Positions 1 through 8,933 of a stretch of DNA of 37,628 nt are shown in pieces; position 1 is the stretch's first letter, and each line of letters begins with the position of its first letter. The notes beneath the pieces are model-generated. The model searched no databases, was not told the origin of the DNA, and saw nothing but the letters and a program-made list of their open reading frames with translations. Location: NCBI GenBank assembly GCA_934202215.1, contig CAKPXR010000008.1, positions 1 through 37,628 of the forward strand. The letters are read 5' to 3'. Made by a program: the position numbers and the translations under genes. This DNA is from an uncultured Veillonella sp. (GTDB taxonomy: Bacteria > Bacillota > Negativicutes > Veillonellales > Veillonellaceae).

Positions 1-780
1 AACATCCATAGTACAGCCATAGTCCATCCAAATGCTAAATTGGGCAAAGATGTAATCGTAGGTCCTGGCGCTGTAATTGGTGAACACGTCGAGATTGGCG
101 ATGGCACACAAATCGGTGCGCATGTTGTAATTGGTGGTTGGACAACCATTGGTAAGCGTTGCGAGATTTATCCTAACGCATCTATTGGGTTGGAACCGCA
201 AGATTTAAAATTTAAAGGCGAAAAAAGCTATTGTAATATTGGGGATGAAACGGTTATCCGTGAATTCGTAACTATTAGTCGCGCTACTGGAGAAGGTGAA
301 GAAACACGTGTAGGCAATAATTGCTTGCTTCAAGCATGCACACATGTGGCTCATAACTGTATCGTTGGCAACAATGTAATTATGAGTAACTGTGCGGGGT
401 TAGCTGGTCACGCTATCGTTGAAGATCGTGTTGTTATTGGTGGCCTTGCAGGTATTCATCAATTTGTTAAAATTGGCCGAAATGCTATGGTTGGCGGCAT
501 GGCTAAGGTGGTTCAAGATATTCCACCATACGTTATTGCTGATGGTCAACCGGCACGTGTTATTGGCCTTAACTCTGTAGGCTTATCTCGTGCAGGCATT
601 TCAGAAGAAGTACGCCGAGATTTAAAACAAGCATTCCGTATTATTTATCGTTCTGGCTTTAGTTTATCTAAGGCTATTGAAGAAATGGAAATGCAACTTG
701 ATTCTTCTGTAGAAATTGAAAATTTATTACGTTTCTTACGCAATGCCGATCGTGGTATTATGCGTACACGTCGCGACTAA
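1..780 (+). CDS. lpxA: UDP-N-acetylglucosamine acyltransferase LpxA (5'-truncated by window edge)
   Basis: First step of lipid A synthesis in the cytoplasm: transfer of a 3-hydroxyacyl chain from acyl-ACP to the 3-OH of UDP-GlcNAc. The frame is open from base 1 and reads NIHSTAIVHPNAKLGKDVIVGPG, so the start codon lies just outside the window; a TTG at 40 is internal. About 259 residues are present against a usual ~260, so only a few are missing. The N-terminal two thirds is a left-handed beta-helix of hexapeptide repeats (IGDGTQIGAHVVIGG and similar). The His-rich THVAHNC segment and LAGHAIVEDRVVIGGLAGIHQFVKIG match the catalytic region of the family. The C-terminal ~70 residues form the usual helical domain. 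A terminator follows directly, so lpxA ends an upstream operon, probably with other envelope genes. Confidence 0.95.
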   Translation, partial: NIHSTAIVHPNAKLGKDVIVGPGAVIGEHVEIGDGTQIGAHVVIGGWTTIGKRCEIYPNASIGLEPQDLKFKGEKSYCNIGDETVIREFVTISRATGEGEETRVGNNCLLQACTHVAHNCIVGNNVIMSNCAGLAGHAIVEDRVVIGGLAGIHQFVKIGRNAMVGGMAKVVQDIPPYVIADGQPARVIGLNSVGLSRAGISEEVRRDLKQAFRIIYRSGFSLSKAIEEMEMQLDSSVEIENLLRFLRNADRGIMRTRRD

Positions 781-783
781 TTT

Positions 784-815
784 AAAAGACCTCGTACAAC
801 GTACGAGGTCTTTTT
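784..815 (+). terminator. Rho-independent terminator after lpxA
   Basis: GACCTCGTAC (788-797) pairs perfectly with GTACGAGGTC (801-810) across a 3-nt loop. The stem is extended by four A-T pairs and followed by T5. It separates lpxA from the lpxI operon. Confidence 0.93.
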
Positions 816-1149
816 ATGTAATCTATGTGTAATCCATAGATATTATTTTTTATGAACTACGAATTTTATATTTTTTATTAGATGAAAATTATAGTAGTTC
901 ATAAACATAAAATATTTAGATAAAATATTTGTATATTTTTTACGTTCTTAAAATGTAAAAATGGGAATAAAATAATTCTGCTAAAATGTTGAAGAAATGG
1001 GCATAAAACATGGTGTTTTAATGGTAAAAAGAAGTCATTTATAGTACAATATATTGTATATGATTATGTCTTTTTTGAGGCATTATTTATTATAAATTTG
1101 TAATCACTCATTGATAAATAGACCACAAGGTCATCTAGGAGGTATAGTC
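816..1149 (+). other. AT-rich intergenic region upstream of lpxI with a palindrome
   Basis: About 330 bases without a convincing gene; in-frame codons from a TTG at 1111 are better read as upstream sequence of lpxI. It holds a perfect 14-bp palindrome, TACAATATATTGTA (1045-1058). A possible -10 (TATGAT, 1059-1064) lies directly beside it, without a good -35. The long lpxI-lptF/G operon needs a promoter here because lpxA ends in a terminator, but I cannot place one firmly. The core CAATATATTGTAT and a nearby GAGGCATT recur upstream of ompM2. Confidence 0.4.
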
Positions 1150-1986
1150 TTGGCAAAGGTAGGATTGATTGCAGGCATTGGAGTTTTGCCTGTAGAATTC
1201 ATGCGCGCCGCTCATGTATTAGGTCATGAGGTAGTGGTTATCGGTGTAGTTCCAGATGTAGATCCGGCTTTAAAGGCTGAGGCCGATGCTTTCTATGATA
1301 TTGGTGTTGCCAAATTAGGTAAGATTTTTAAAACCTTGCAAAAAGAAGGCGTTGAAGAATTAACTATGTTAGGTAAAGTGACTAAGGAAATTCTATTCAA
1401 AGGTCTTACATTCCCTGATCTAAAAACGTTAGGTGTTCTTAAACGCCTTAAAAATCGTAAAGATGATACTATTATGCTTGCCATCGTAGATGAAATCGAA
1501 CGAGAAGGTTTTAAAGTGTTAGATCAAACCGTATACCTTAAACCATTTATGCCAAAGGTGGGTGTGCTTTCAAAAACACAGCCTACTGATGAACAATGGG
1601 CAGATATTTGCTTTGGCTTTGAACTAGCTAAGCAAATGGGCGGACTTGATATTGGTCAAACAGTAGTTGTAAAACACAAAGCGGCTATGGCTATTGAAGC
1701 TATTGAGGGCACTGATAAGTGCATTTTGCGTGGCGGTGAATTAGGGCGTGGCGATGCGGTTGTCGTTAAAACGGAAAAGCCAAATCAAGATGTTCGTTTT
1801 GATGTTCCTGCTGTAGGGATAAAAACATTAATGTCTATGATTGATAGTGGGTGTAAAGTCCTTGCTGTAGAGGCTGAAAAGACTATTTTTGTTCAACAAC
1901 AAGATGTACTAGATTTGGCAAACCGCCATGGTATTGTTATCTGTGCTGTTGACCAAGAGTTTGTAGATTCCAGAAAGGATGCATAA
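1150..1986 (+). CDS. lpxI: UDP-2,3-diacylglucosamine pyrophosphatase LpxI
   Basis: Hydrolyses UDP-2,3-diacylglucosamine to lipid X plus UMP, the fourth step of lipid A synthesis. The protein is 278 residues and belongs to the LpxI (former DUF1009) family: N-terminal LAKVGLIAGIGVLPVEFMRAA, then the LGKVTKE and GVLSKTQPTDEQW segments, and a C-terminal domain with LRGGELGRGDAVVVK and VPAVGIKTL. TTG at 1150 is chosen as start because AGGAGG (1137-1142) lies 7 nt before it and the conserved family N-terminus begins here; an upstream in-frame TTG at 1111 has no such site. It is the first gene of the lipid A operon and overlaps lpxB by one base. LpxI is the alternative to LpxH of enterobacteria. Confidence 0.92.
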   Translation: MAKVGLIAGIGVLPVEFMRAAHVLGHEVVVIGVVPDVDPALKAEADAFYDIGVAKLGKIFKTLQKEGVEELTMLGKVTKEILFKGLTFPDLKTLGVLKRLKNRKDDTIMLAIVDEIEREGFKVLDQTVYLKPFMPKVGVLSKTQPTDEQWADICFGFELAKQMGGLDIGQTVVVKHKAAMAIEAIEGTDKCILRGGELGRGDAVVVKTEKPNQDVRFDVPAVGIKTLMSMIDSGCKVLAVEAEKTIFVQQQDVLDLANRHGIVICAVDQEFVDSRKDA

Positions 1987-3128
1987 TGAAAGTCATGTTT
2001 TCTGCCGGTGAAGCGTCCGGTGATACTCATGCGGCCAGTGTTGCTAATGCATTGAAAGAAATAGATCCTTCGGTTGACATGTTCGGCATGGGCGGTACCT
2101 TGATGGAACGCGCTGGTGTTCGCATCGTATATGATATTAAAAATTTAGGCGTTATTGGGATTGTAGAAATTGTAAAATCCTTACCGAAATTCTTTAAACT
2201 TCGCACCTACTTAAAACGTGTCATGATGAAGGAAAAACCAGATATTCTCGTCTGTGTAGATTACCCTGGTTTTAATATGAAACTTGCAGCTGTAGCTCAT
2301 GAATTGGGAATTCCCGTTCTTTATTATATTGCTCCTACGATTTGGGCATGGCATAGTAGCCGTGGCAATACAATTCGTAAGTATGTCACTAAGGTGGCAT
2401 CCATATTTCCTTTTGAAGCAGAAGCGTATCGCAAGTATAAATGCGATGTAGACTTTGTAGGTCATCCACTATTGGATATCGTACATCCTACGATGAGTAA
2501 AGAAGCGGCTGAGGAATATTTTGGAGCTCGTAAAGATGCTAAAAAAGTATTGCTCATGCCAGGTAGTCGTAAGCAAGAGGTGTTATCCTTGCTAGATACG
2601 ATGTTAAAAAGTGGCGAGCAATTGATGGCGAACCATGAGGATATTCAATTTTTCTTGCCTCGCGCACATACTATCGATCGTAGTGAATTAGAAACTTTCA
2701 TCGACGCTCATAAAGTTCCGGTGACGATTACAGAAGATCATACGTATGATTTAATGCAGATTTGTGATGTGTGCCTAGCCGCATCAGGTACAGCTACATT
2801 AGAAACAGCTATGATGGAGTTACCAACTATTTTATTGTATCGTGTATCTCCCATTACATATGGCATTGGTAAGATGGTCGTCAATGTGACGCATGTAGGC
2901 TTGCCGAATATTGTGGCGGGCAAAGAAGTAATTCCTGAATTATTACAAGATGCAGTAACACCTGAGGCTATTGTATCTCTTGTGGAACCTATTCTAACTG
3001 ATGTTGAACGCAATGAATCCATGCGTAGCGAACTGCGTGAAGTACATCATAAATTAGGTGAACCAGGTGCCGTCAAACGTGTAGCGAAACTGGTATATAA
3101 CCTCGGTAAGGAGAAATGTAATGAATAG
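1986..3128 (+). CDS. lpxB: Lipid-A-disaccharide synthase LpxB
   Basis: GT19 glycosyltransferase that joins lipid X and UDP-2,3-diacylglucosamine into the beta-1,6 disaccharide of lipid A, on the cytoplasmic face of the inner membrane. The 380 residues match the usual length. The N-terminus MKVMFSAGEASGDTHAASVA carries the SAGEASGD motif, followed by PDILVCVDYPGFNMKLA, YYIAPTIWAWHSSR, VGHPLLD, the MPGSRKQEV nucleotide-binding segment and CLAASGTATLETAMMELP. The start overlaps the lpxI stop by one base (TAATG), and its end overlaps msbA by 8 bases, indicating translational coupling. Confidence 0.96.
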   Translation: MKVMFSAGEASGDTHAASVANALKEIDPSVDMFGMGGTLMERAGVRIVYDIKNLGVIGIVEIVKSLPKFFKLRTYLKRVMMKEKPDILVCVDYPGFNMKLAAVAHELGIPVLYYIAPTIWAWHSSRGNTIRKYVTKVASIFPFEAEAYRKYKCDVDFVGHPLLDIVHPTMSKEAAEEYFGARKDAKKVLLMPGSRKQEVLSLLDTMLKSGEQLMANHEDIQFFLPRAHTIDRSELETFIDAHKVPVTITEDHTYDLMQICDVCLAASGTATLETAMMELPTILLYRVSPITYGIGKMVVNVTHVGLPNIVAGKEVIPELLQDAVTPEAIVSLVEPILTDVERNESMRSELREVHHKLGEPGAVKRVAKLVYNLGKEKCNE

Positions 3129-4851
3129 TTATTCTAGGCTCTTATATTTTGTAAAGCCTTATTATAAGCGCATGATTTTCGCAGTCTTCTGCATGATCGT
3201 CGCAGCTGCGGCCTACTTGGTAGTTCCTTGGCTTATTAAAAATGTAGTAGACCAAGTACTAGATGAAAAGAATATGTTTATGTTGAATCTCATTGTAGGG
3301 GCTATCATTCTAATATTCTTGGTTCGTGGCTTTGCTACGTATGGCCAAACATATAATATGTCCTACATTGGACAGCGTGTCATCATCGATGTACGGGAAG
3401 CCATTTTTAATCATTTACAAAAATTAAGTCTATCTTATTTTGATCGCCGTAAAACAGGCGTTATTATGAGTAATCTTACAAATGACGTTGCTGCGCTTCA
3501 GTCTGCTGTAGTTGATAATTTAATTTCCTTTATTACGGAATCTGTAACGCTTATAGGCTCTTTAGTCTCCATGCTTCTTATTGACTGGAAGTTGACGCTC
3601 GTTACATTTATTACTGTCCCTGTGGTATTGCTGATTATCAATGTATTTGGCAAAAAGCTTCGTGTAGCTGGTCATGACGTACAGGGACGTGTAGCGGACA
3701 TTACTGCATTGTTGCAAGAGGTTATCAGTGCTATTCGGGTTGTAAAATCATTTGCTCGTGAAAATTTTGAACGCAAGCGTTTTGAAGAGGAAAATGACAG
3801 AAACTTTAAAGCTGTTATTAAAGCGACTAAGTTGACTAGCTTGTTAAGTCCAATGGTTGAGTTTTCTGCAGCCATTGCGGTGGCAGTCATCCTTTGGTAT
3901 GGTGGCTATTCTGTAGTAACAGGGACTATTACAGCAGGTTCTTTGATTGCGTTTTTAATTTATGCAATAAACTTGTCTAATCCAGTTAAACGCTTGAGCC
4001 AAGTGTACGGCAATATTCAAAAAGCATTGGCTGCAGCTGATCGTGTATTTGAAATTTTAGATACAAAAACTGATGTTGTGGAGAAACCTGATGCTATTAC
4101 ATTACCATCCATCAAAGGGAAGGTGGAATTTAAAGATGTTTCCTTCTCTTATGATGGTGAAAAAACAGCGCTCGAAAACTTTACTTTGTCTGTTAAGGCT
4201 GGTGAAAGTGTGGCTCTTGTTGGTCCGTCTGGTGCTGGTAAAACGACTCTTGCGAATTTGTTACCTCGCTTTTACGATGTAACAGGTGGAGCTATCACGA
4301 TTGATGGTTATGACGTAAGAGACGTTACATTTAAATCGTTACGTGAACAAATCGGTCTTGTACCGCAAGAAACAGTATTGTTTAATGCCACAATTAAAGA
4401 GAACATCTTGTATGGCCGATTAGATGCTACTGATGAAGAAGTATATGAAGCTGCTAAGGCTGCTAATGTACTCGAATTCGTCGAAAAGATGCCTGATGGT
4501 CTCGACACCATTGTAGGCGAGCGAGGCAGTTCCTTATCTGGTGGTCAACGTCAACGTGTGGCTATCGCACGTGCTATTTTGAAAGATCCTCGTATTCTAA
4601 TTCTAGATGAAGCGACATCTGCTTTAGATACAGAGAGTGAAAAACTTGTACAAGAGGCACTAGATCGCCTCATGAAAGGGCGTACTGCATTTGTTATTGC
4701 CCATCGATTGAGCACAGTTCAAAATGCTCATCAAATTGTTGTACTTAATCAAGGCCACTTGGTAGAGCAGGGGACTCACCAAGAGCTATTAGCTATTGAT
4801 GGCGGATTATACAATCATCTCTATTCCGTTCAATTCTCCAACAAAGGATAA
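3121..4851 (+). CDS. msbA: Lipid A export ABC transporter MsbA
   Basis: Half-size ABC exporter that flips the lipid A core across the inner membrane as a homodimer. Of 576 residues, about 1-310 form the six-helix membrane domain. The ATPase domain follows, with Walker A GPSGAGKTT (near 369), signature LSGGQRQRVAIARAIL (near 471), Walker B ILILDEATSALD and the switch His in IAHRLST (near 526). Generic ABC exporters share this architecture; the MsbA call rests on the position between lpxB and waaA. It overlaps lpxB by 8 bases and lies 2 bases before waaA. Confidence 0.88.
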   Translation: MNSYSRLLYFVKPYYKRMIFAVFCMIVAAAAYLVVPWLIKNVVDQVLDEKNMFMLNLIVGAIILIFLVRGFATYGQTYNMSYIGQRVIIDVREAIFNHLQKLSLSYFDRRKTGVIMSNLTNDVAALQSAVVDNLISFITESVTLIGSLVSMLLIDWKLTLVTFITVPVVLLIINVFGKKLRVAGHDVQGRVADITALLQEVISAIRVVKSFARENFERKRFEEENDRNFKAVIKATKLTSLLSPMVEFSAAIAVAVILWYGGYSVVTGTITAGSLIAFLIYAINLSNPVKRLSQVYGNIQKALAAADRVFEILDTKTDVVEKPDAITLPSIKGKVEFKDVSFSYDGEKTALENFTLSVKAGESVALVGPSGAGKTTLANLLPRFYDVTGGAITIDGYDVRDVTFKSLREQIGLVPQETVLFNATIKENILYGRLDATDEEVYEAAKAANVLEFVEKMPDGLDTIVGERGSSLSGGQRQRVAIARAILKDPRILILDEATSALDTESEKLVQEALDRLMKGRTAFVIAHRLSTVQNAHQIVVLNQGHLVEQGTHQELLAIDGGLYNHLYSVQFSNKG

Positions 4852-4853
4852 TC

Positions 4854-6158
4854 ATGTACTGGATATATAATGTATTGCTCATATTTTATTGGATTGGCTT
4901 GATTCCGGTTATTTTATACCGCCTTGCCTTTGAAGATGGATTTTATGAGCGTATTAAACAGAGTGCAGGCTATATGCCAGCCTCACTACTAAAGAAAATT
5001 GAAGGACGTCGTGCTATTTGGATTCATGCTGCTTCTGTAGGGGAAATTGTAGCTACTAGTCCATTAGTAAAGGAAGTAAAAAAGGAATTTCCTGAAGCGG
5101 TTGTTGTGGTGTCTGTTGTAACTGCAACAGGCCATGCAATGGCCCATCGCATCATTCCTGAGGCAGAAGGAATTATTTTCTTCCCTCTTGATTTGCCGTA
5201 TTTGACACGTAAGATTTTACATATTATTAAACCTATTGCTATCTTGCTCGTAGAAACAGAAATTTGGCCTAACTTCTTGCGTATTGCTCAATCAGAAAAT
5301 ATTCCTGTTATGATGGTTAATGGTCGTATTTCTGATCGCAGTATGAAACGCTATAAATATATTAGTGCTTTCACAAAGGAAATGTTGCGATCCATTGAGC
5401 GTTTCTGTATGCAATCAAAATTTGATAAGGCACATATTGAAGTGTTAGGTGCCAAAATATCTGATATTACAGTAACAGGTAATATGAAATATGATCAAAC
5501 GTATGCTACCGTATCAGATGAAGAAAAACAGTCGCTTCTTGAAGAGTTTGGCTTTGGTAATAATCACCCTATCATCATTGCGGGTAGTACGCATAAAGGT
5601 GAGGAAGAAACTATCTTTGAGACCTTTAAACAAGTCTTACAAGAATATCCGCATGCTCGCTTACTAATTGCACCTCGTGAGATATATCGGGGCCATGATG
5701 TTCAAACCCTAGCGAAACGTTATGAATTGAATGCTATTTGTCGTAGTGATATGACAGAGCCCGTTCATGAAGGGATACCTGTAGTTGTTTTAGATACTAT
5801 TGGTGAATTAGGTCGTTTATATAGTTTAGGGGATATTATTTTTGTAGGTGGTTCTCTTGTAAAGACTGGGGGCCATAATATTCTCGAGCCTGCAGCACAT
5901 GGCAAACCAATTCTTGTAGGACCATATATGTTTAATTTCAAAGAGATTTTCAGTTTATTAAGCTCTCGTCATGCTTGTGAGCAAGTAAAGAATGGTAAAG
6001 AGTTAACCAATATGGTGTTACGTTTATGTAAAGATAAAGGTTTGGCAACGGAAATGGGTCAAAATTGTCTTGATATTATTCGTGAAAATCGCGGTGCTAC
6101 TCAACGTAATACACAAGAGTTGCGTCAATTATTTGAAAAACACCATATTGTTCCATAA
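4854..6158 (+). CDS. waaA: Kdo transferase WaaA (KdtA)
   Basis: GT30 glycosyltransferase that adds Kdo from CMP-Kdo to the lipid A precursor at the inner membrane. The 434 residues start with a membrane-anchor segment (YWIYNVLLIFYWIGLIPVIL). Next come RAIWIHAASVGEIVATSPLV, ETEIWPNFLRIA and NGRISDRS in the N-terminal Rossmann domain. IIAGSTHKGEEE, FVGGSLVKTGGHNILEPAAHGKPILVGP and related motifs form the C-terminal domain. All are standard for the family. The RBS AAAGGA overlaps the end of msbA. Whether it adds one or two Kdo units cannot be read from the sequence. Confidence 0.95.
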   Translation: MYWIYNVLLIFYWIGLIPVILYRLAFEDGFYERIKQSAGYMPASLLKKIEGRRAIWIHAASVGEIVATSPLVKEVKKEFPEAVVVVSVVTATGHAMAHRIIPEAEGIIFFPLDLPYLTRKILHIIKPIAILLVETEIWPNFLRIAQSENIPVMMVNGRISDRSMKRYKYISAFTKEMLRSIERFCMQSKFDKAHIEVLGAKISDITVTGNMKYDQTYATVSDEEKQSLLEEFGFGNNHPIIIAGSTHKGEEETIFETFKQVLQEYPHARLLIAPREIYRGHDVQTLAKRYELNAICRSDMTEPVHEGIPVVVLDTIGELGRLYSLGDIIFVGGSLVKTGGHNILEPAAHGKPILVGPYMFNFKEIFSLLSSRHACEQVKNGKELTNMVLRLCKDKGLATEMGQNCLDIIRENRGATQRNTQELRQLFEKHHIVP

Positions 6159-6214
6159 GATCGATATGATTTATTAGATTCATCTATGATATTACATAAT
6201 AGGAGGAGTCACCT

Positions 6215-7327
6215 ATGAGTGGGGAAGCATTATTCAAATCCATTGTTAGTGGTGAAAATCAATCCATATTAGGTGATATAGCTCGTTCTAGCTTGGGCTT
6301 TCTAAGTAAAGGTTATGAAAAGGCTGTATCCATACGAAATGCTCGCTTTGATGCGGGCAAAGGTGTTACTAAAGTTACCGTGCCTGTTATCAGTGTTGGT
6401 AATATTACTGCCGGTGGTACTGGCAAAACGCCAATGGTTAGATTTATATGTGATGTACTCGCCCGAAAAGGGCTTCATCCTACCGTGCTTAGCCGTGGTT
6501 ATCGAGCTGAGGACAATAAGAAAAATATCATTATTTCCAAAGACGGTACGATGTTAGTAGAGCCATCTATCAGTGGTGATGAAGCGTGGCTATTGGCTAA
6601 AGTATTGCAAAAATCTAATGTAATTATCGGTCGCGAACGGGCTGTATCGGCAGAAATTGCTATTAATGAACTCGGTGCAGACTGTCTTGTTATGGATGAT
6701 GGTTTTCAACATCGCGCATTAGCTCGAGATATTGATATCGTTCTTATTGATGCATCTAATCCATTTGGTTATGACCATGTATTACCTCGCGGTTTATTGC
6801 GTGAGCCTCTTAGTGGGTTAGAGCGAGCTAATATTATTGTTCTCACAAAGGTTGATCAAGTAGCACCTGGTGTTGTTTCCGGAATTCGTAAGCGTTTAGC
6901 GCATATGTTACCTAATACACCTGTATATGAAACAATCCACAAGCCTCAATGTATGTATACCTTAGAAGAGTGGGCTAATGGAGAATCTGGTTCTGCTGTC
7001 GATGCGTATCAAGAGCATCGTATTATGGCTGTTAGTGGTATAGGGAATCCTCAATCCTTTACACAAACGATGACCGATATTGGGTACAATGTTGTTCATA
7101 CAATGCCTTTTGGTGATCATCATAACTTTGAAAATGATGATGTTGTAGATATTTGGAAAGAGGCATTTGCTCATCAAGCGGATGCTATTTGTATCACTGA
7201 AAAAGATGCGGTGAAGTTAAGTCAATTGCATGCAATTGAAGACTTAAAAATGCCGATTCTAGTGCTATCTATTGGGATTGAATTTGTCTCTGAAAAGCAA
7301 GAATTCATAGAAAATTTAGAGATTTAG
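6215..7327 (+). CDS. lpxK: Tetraacyldisaccharide 4'-kinase LpxK
   Basis: Membrane-associated P-loop kinase that phosphorylates the 4' position of the lipid A disaccharide precursor to give lipid IVA. The 370 residues are somewhat longer than the ~330 of enterobacterial LpxK. The Walker A motif lies in ISVGNITAGGTGKTPMV (P-loop near residues 66-74). It is followed by LSRGYRAED, GDEAWLLAK, the DDGFQHRAL motif, DIDIVLIDA and the C-terminal GDHHNFENDDV and ITEKDAVKL segments. The start ATG is preceded by a good AGGAGGAG site. In many proteobacteria lpxK follows waaA or msbA as here. Confidence 0.95.
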   Translation: MSGEALFKSIVSGENQSILGDIARSSLGFLSKGYEKAVSIRNARFDAGKGVTKVTVPVISVGNITAGGTGKTPMVRFICDVLARKGLHPTVLSRGYRAEDNKKNIIISKDGTMLVEPSISGDEAWLLAKVLQKSNVIIGRERAVSAEIAINELGADCLVMDDGFQHRALARDIDIVLIDASNPFGYDHVLPRGLLREPLSGLERANIIVLTKVDQVAPGVVSGIRKRLAHMLPNTPVYETIHKPQCMYTLEEWANGESGSAVDAYQEHRIMAVSGIGNPQSFTQTMTDIGYNVVHTMPFGDHHNFENDDVVDIWKEAFAHQADAICITEKDAVKLSQLHAIEDLKMPILVLSIGIEFVSEKQEFIENLEI

Positions 7328-7371
7328 TGTATAATAATAAGATACACGAATGACAGAAATGGGGTTTTATT

Positions 7372-8103
7372 GTGAAGTTTGGATGCGTTATTCCTGCTCG
7401 TTATGGTTCTACAAGATTACCAGGGAAACCATTAGCGGATATTGCAGGTAAACCAATGATTGAACGGGTTTATGCAAGGGTGTCACAAGCGACAAAAACA
7501 GAATGTACTATTGTTGCTACCGATGATGATCGTGTTTATTCTGCTGTTCAAAACTTTGGGGGAGCTGTTATGATGACAGATCCTAATCACCCTACCGGAA
7601 CTGATCGACTAGCAGAGGTTGCTAGTCATTATACAGACTTAGATGTCATTATTAATGTTCAAGGTGATGAACCTATGATTGAGCCAAAACTCATTGATGA
7701 CTTGGCCCAACTTTTTGAAGAAGATCCAAACTTACAGATGGCAACTGTTGCGACTCCTTTATTAGAGGATGAATACGATGAGCCATCTGCAGTAAAGGTT
7801 ATTTTAAATAATCGCAATGATGCGATGTATTTTTCTCGGTCCTTAATCCCGTATCCACGTCATGATTTTGTACGTGCTCCACTAAAACATATTGGTATCT
7901 ATGCATATCGTAGAGATTTCTTGCTAAATTATGCAAAGATGGAACCAACACCAGCAGAGCAAACAGAATCGTTAGAGCAATTGCGCGCTCTTGAAAATGG
8001 CTATACTATTCGTGTTATTCTTACAGATAAACGATTTATCGGTGTTGATACACCGGACGACTTAGCTCGTGTAAATGCAATCTACGAGCAAGAGGAGAAA
8101 TAA
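7372..8103 (+). CDS. kdsB: 3-deoxy-manno-octulosonate cytidylyltransferase KdsB
   Basis: Activates Kdo with CTP to CMP-Kdo, the sugar donor of WaaA, in the cytoplasm. The 243 residues begin with the nucleotidyltransferase signature VIPARYGSTRLPGKPLADI. ATDDDRV, NHPTGTDRLAEV, NVQGDEPMIEP and GIYAYRRDFL follow, all typical of KdsB. The start is GTG at 7372, where the conserved MKFGCVIPARY begins. It abuts kdsA with no gap. Confidence 0.96.
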   Translation: MKFGCVIPARYGSTRLPGKPLADIAGKPMIERVYARVSQATKTECTIVATDDDRVYSAVQNFGGAVMMTDPNHPTGTDRLAEVASHYTDLDVIINVQGDEPMIEPKLIDDLAQLFEEDPNLQMATVATPLLEDEYDEPSAVKVILNNRNDAMYFSRSLIPYPRHDFVRAPLKHIGIYAYRRDFLLNYAKMEPTPAEQTESLEQLRALENGYTIRVILTDKRFIGVDTPDDLARVNAIYEQEEK

Positions 8104-8922
8104 ATGAAAACAGTTCAAATTAAAGATATTACAGTTGGTGGCGGCAAAGGTCTTTTCGTCCTTGCTGGGCCATGTGTTATTGAAGATTATGATCGCACAT
8201 TGGCTATTGGTAAAATAGCAAAAGAAATTTGTGAACGCTTAGGTGTTCCATATATCTTTAAAGCTTCTTTTGATAAGGCCAATCGCTCTAGCTACGGATC
8301 CTTCCGTGGACCAGGCCTTGAAGAAGGTCTAAAAATCCTTGCTTCTATTAAAAAAGAACTCAATGTACCGGTGGTAAGTGATATTCACTCCATTGAGCAA
8401 ATTGAACCAGCTGCTGAAGTATTAGATGTTTTACAAATTCCCGCATTCTTATGTCGTCAAACTGACCTTGTATACGGTGCCGCTAAAACTGGTAAATGCG
8501 TTAATGTAAAAAAAGGTCAATTTATGGCTCCTAAGGATATGGAAAATGTTCTTAATAAAATGAAAGAAACTGGTAATGAAAATCTTATGCTTACAGAACG
8601 CGGTTTTAGCTTTGGTTATAACAACCTCGTAGTAGATATGAGATCATTCCCCATTATGCGCTCTTTCGATTATCCTGTAATCTTTGATGCTACTCATAGC
8701 GTTCAATTACCAGGTGGTGCAGGTACTAAATCTAGCGGTAATCGTGAATTTGTACCTAACTTAGCTCGCGCAGCTGTAGCAAGCGGCGTGGATGGCCTAT
8801 TCTTTGAAGTGCATGATAACCCAGAGGAAGCATTATCTGATGGTCCAAACATGTTGTATTTAGATCAATTCGAAGCTGTGCTACGCGATTTAGTAGCTAT
8901 TGATAAAATCGTTAAAGGTTAG
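8104..8922 (+). CDS. kdsA: Kdo-8-phosphate synthase KdsA (metal-dependent type)
   Basis: Condenses phosphoenolpyruvate and arabinose-5-phosphate to Kdo-8-phosphate. The 272-residue TIM barrel shows [65 protein letters not shown] and [17 protein letters not shown]. Cys24 in AGPC stands where the metal-dependent class carries its Cys ligand (Asn in the E. coli metal-independent enzyme). The other expected metal ligands, His in DATHS, Glu in FFEVH and Asp in LSDGPN, are also present. The RBS GAGGAGA lies inside the end of kdsB, and the ATG follows the kdsB stop directly. Confidence 0.96.
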   Translation: MKTVQIKDITVGGGKGLFVLAGPCVIEDYDRTLAIGKIAKEICERLGVPYIFKASFDKANRSSYGSFRGPGLEEGLKILASIKKELNVPVVSDIHSIEQIEPAAEVLDVLQIPAFLCRQTDLVYGAAKTGKCVNVKKGQFMAPKDMENVLNKMKETGNENLMLTERGFSFGYNNLVVDMRSFPIMRSFDYPVIFDATHSVQLPGGAGTKSSGNREFVPNLARAAVASGVDGLFFEVHDNPEEALSDGPNMLYLDQFEAVLRDLVAIDKIVKG

Positions 8923-8933
8923 GGGCGGTATTT

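Noticed and set aside
1111-1149. TTG at 1111 as the start of lpxI
   Set aside because: No ribosome site; AGGAGG at 1137-1142 points to TTG 1150, where family homology begins.
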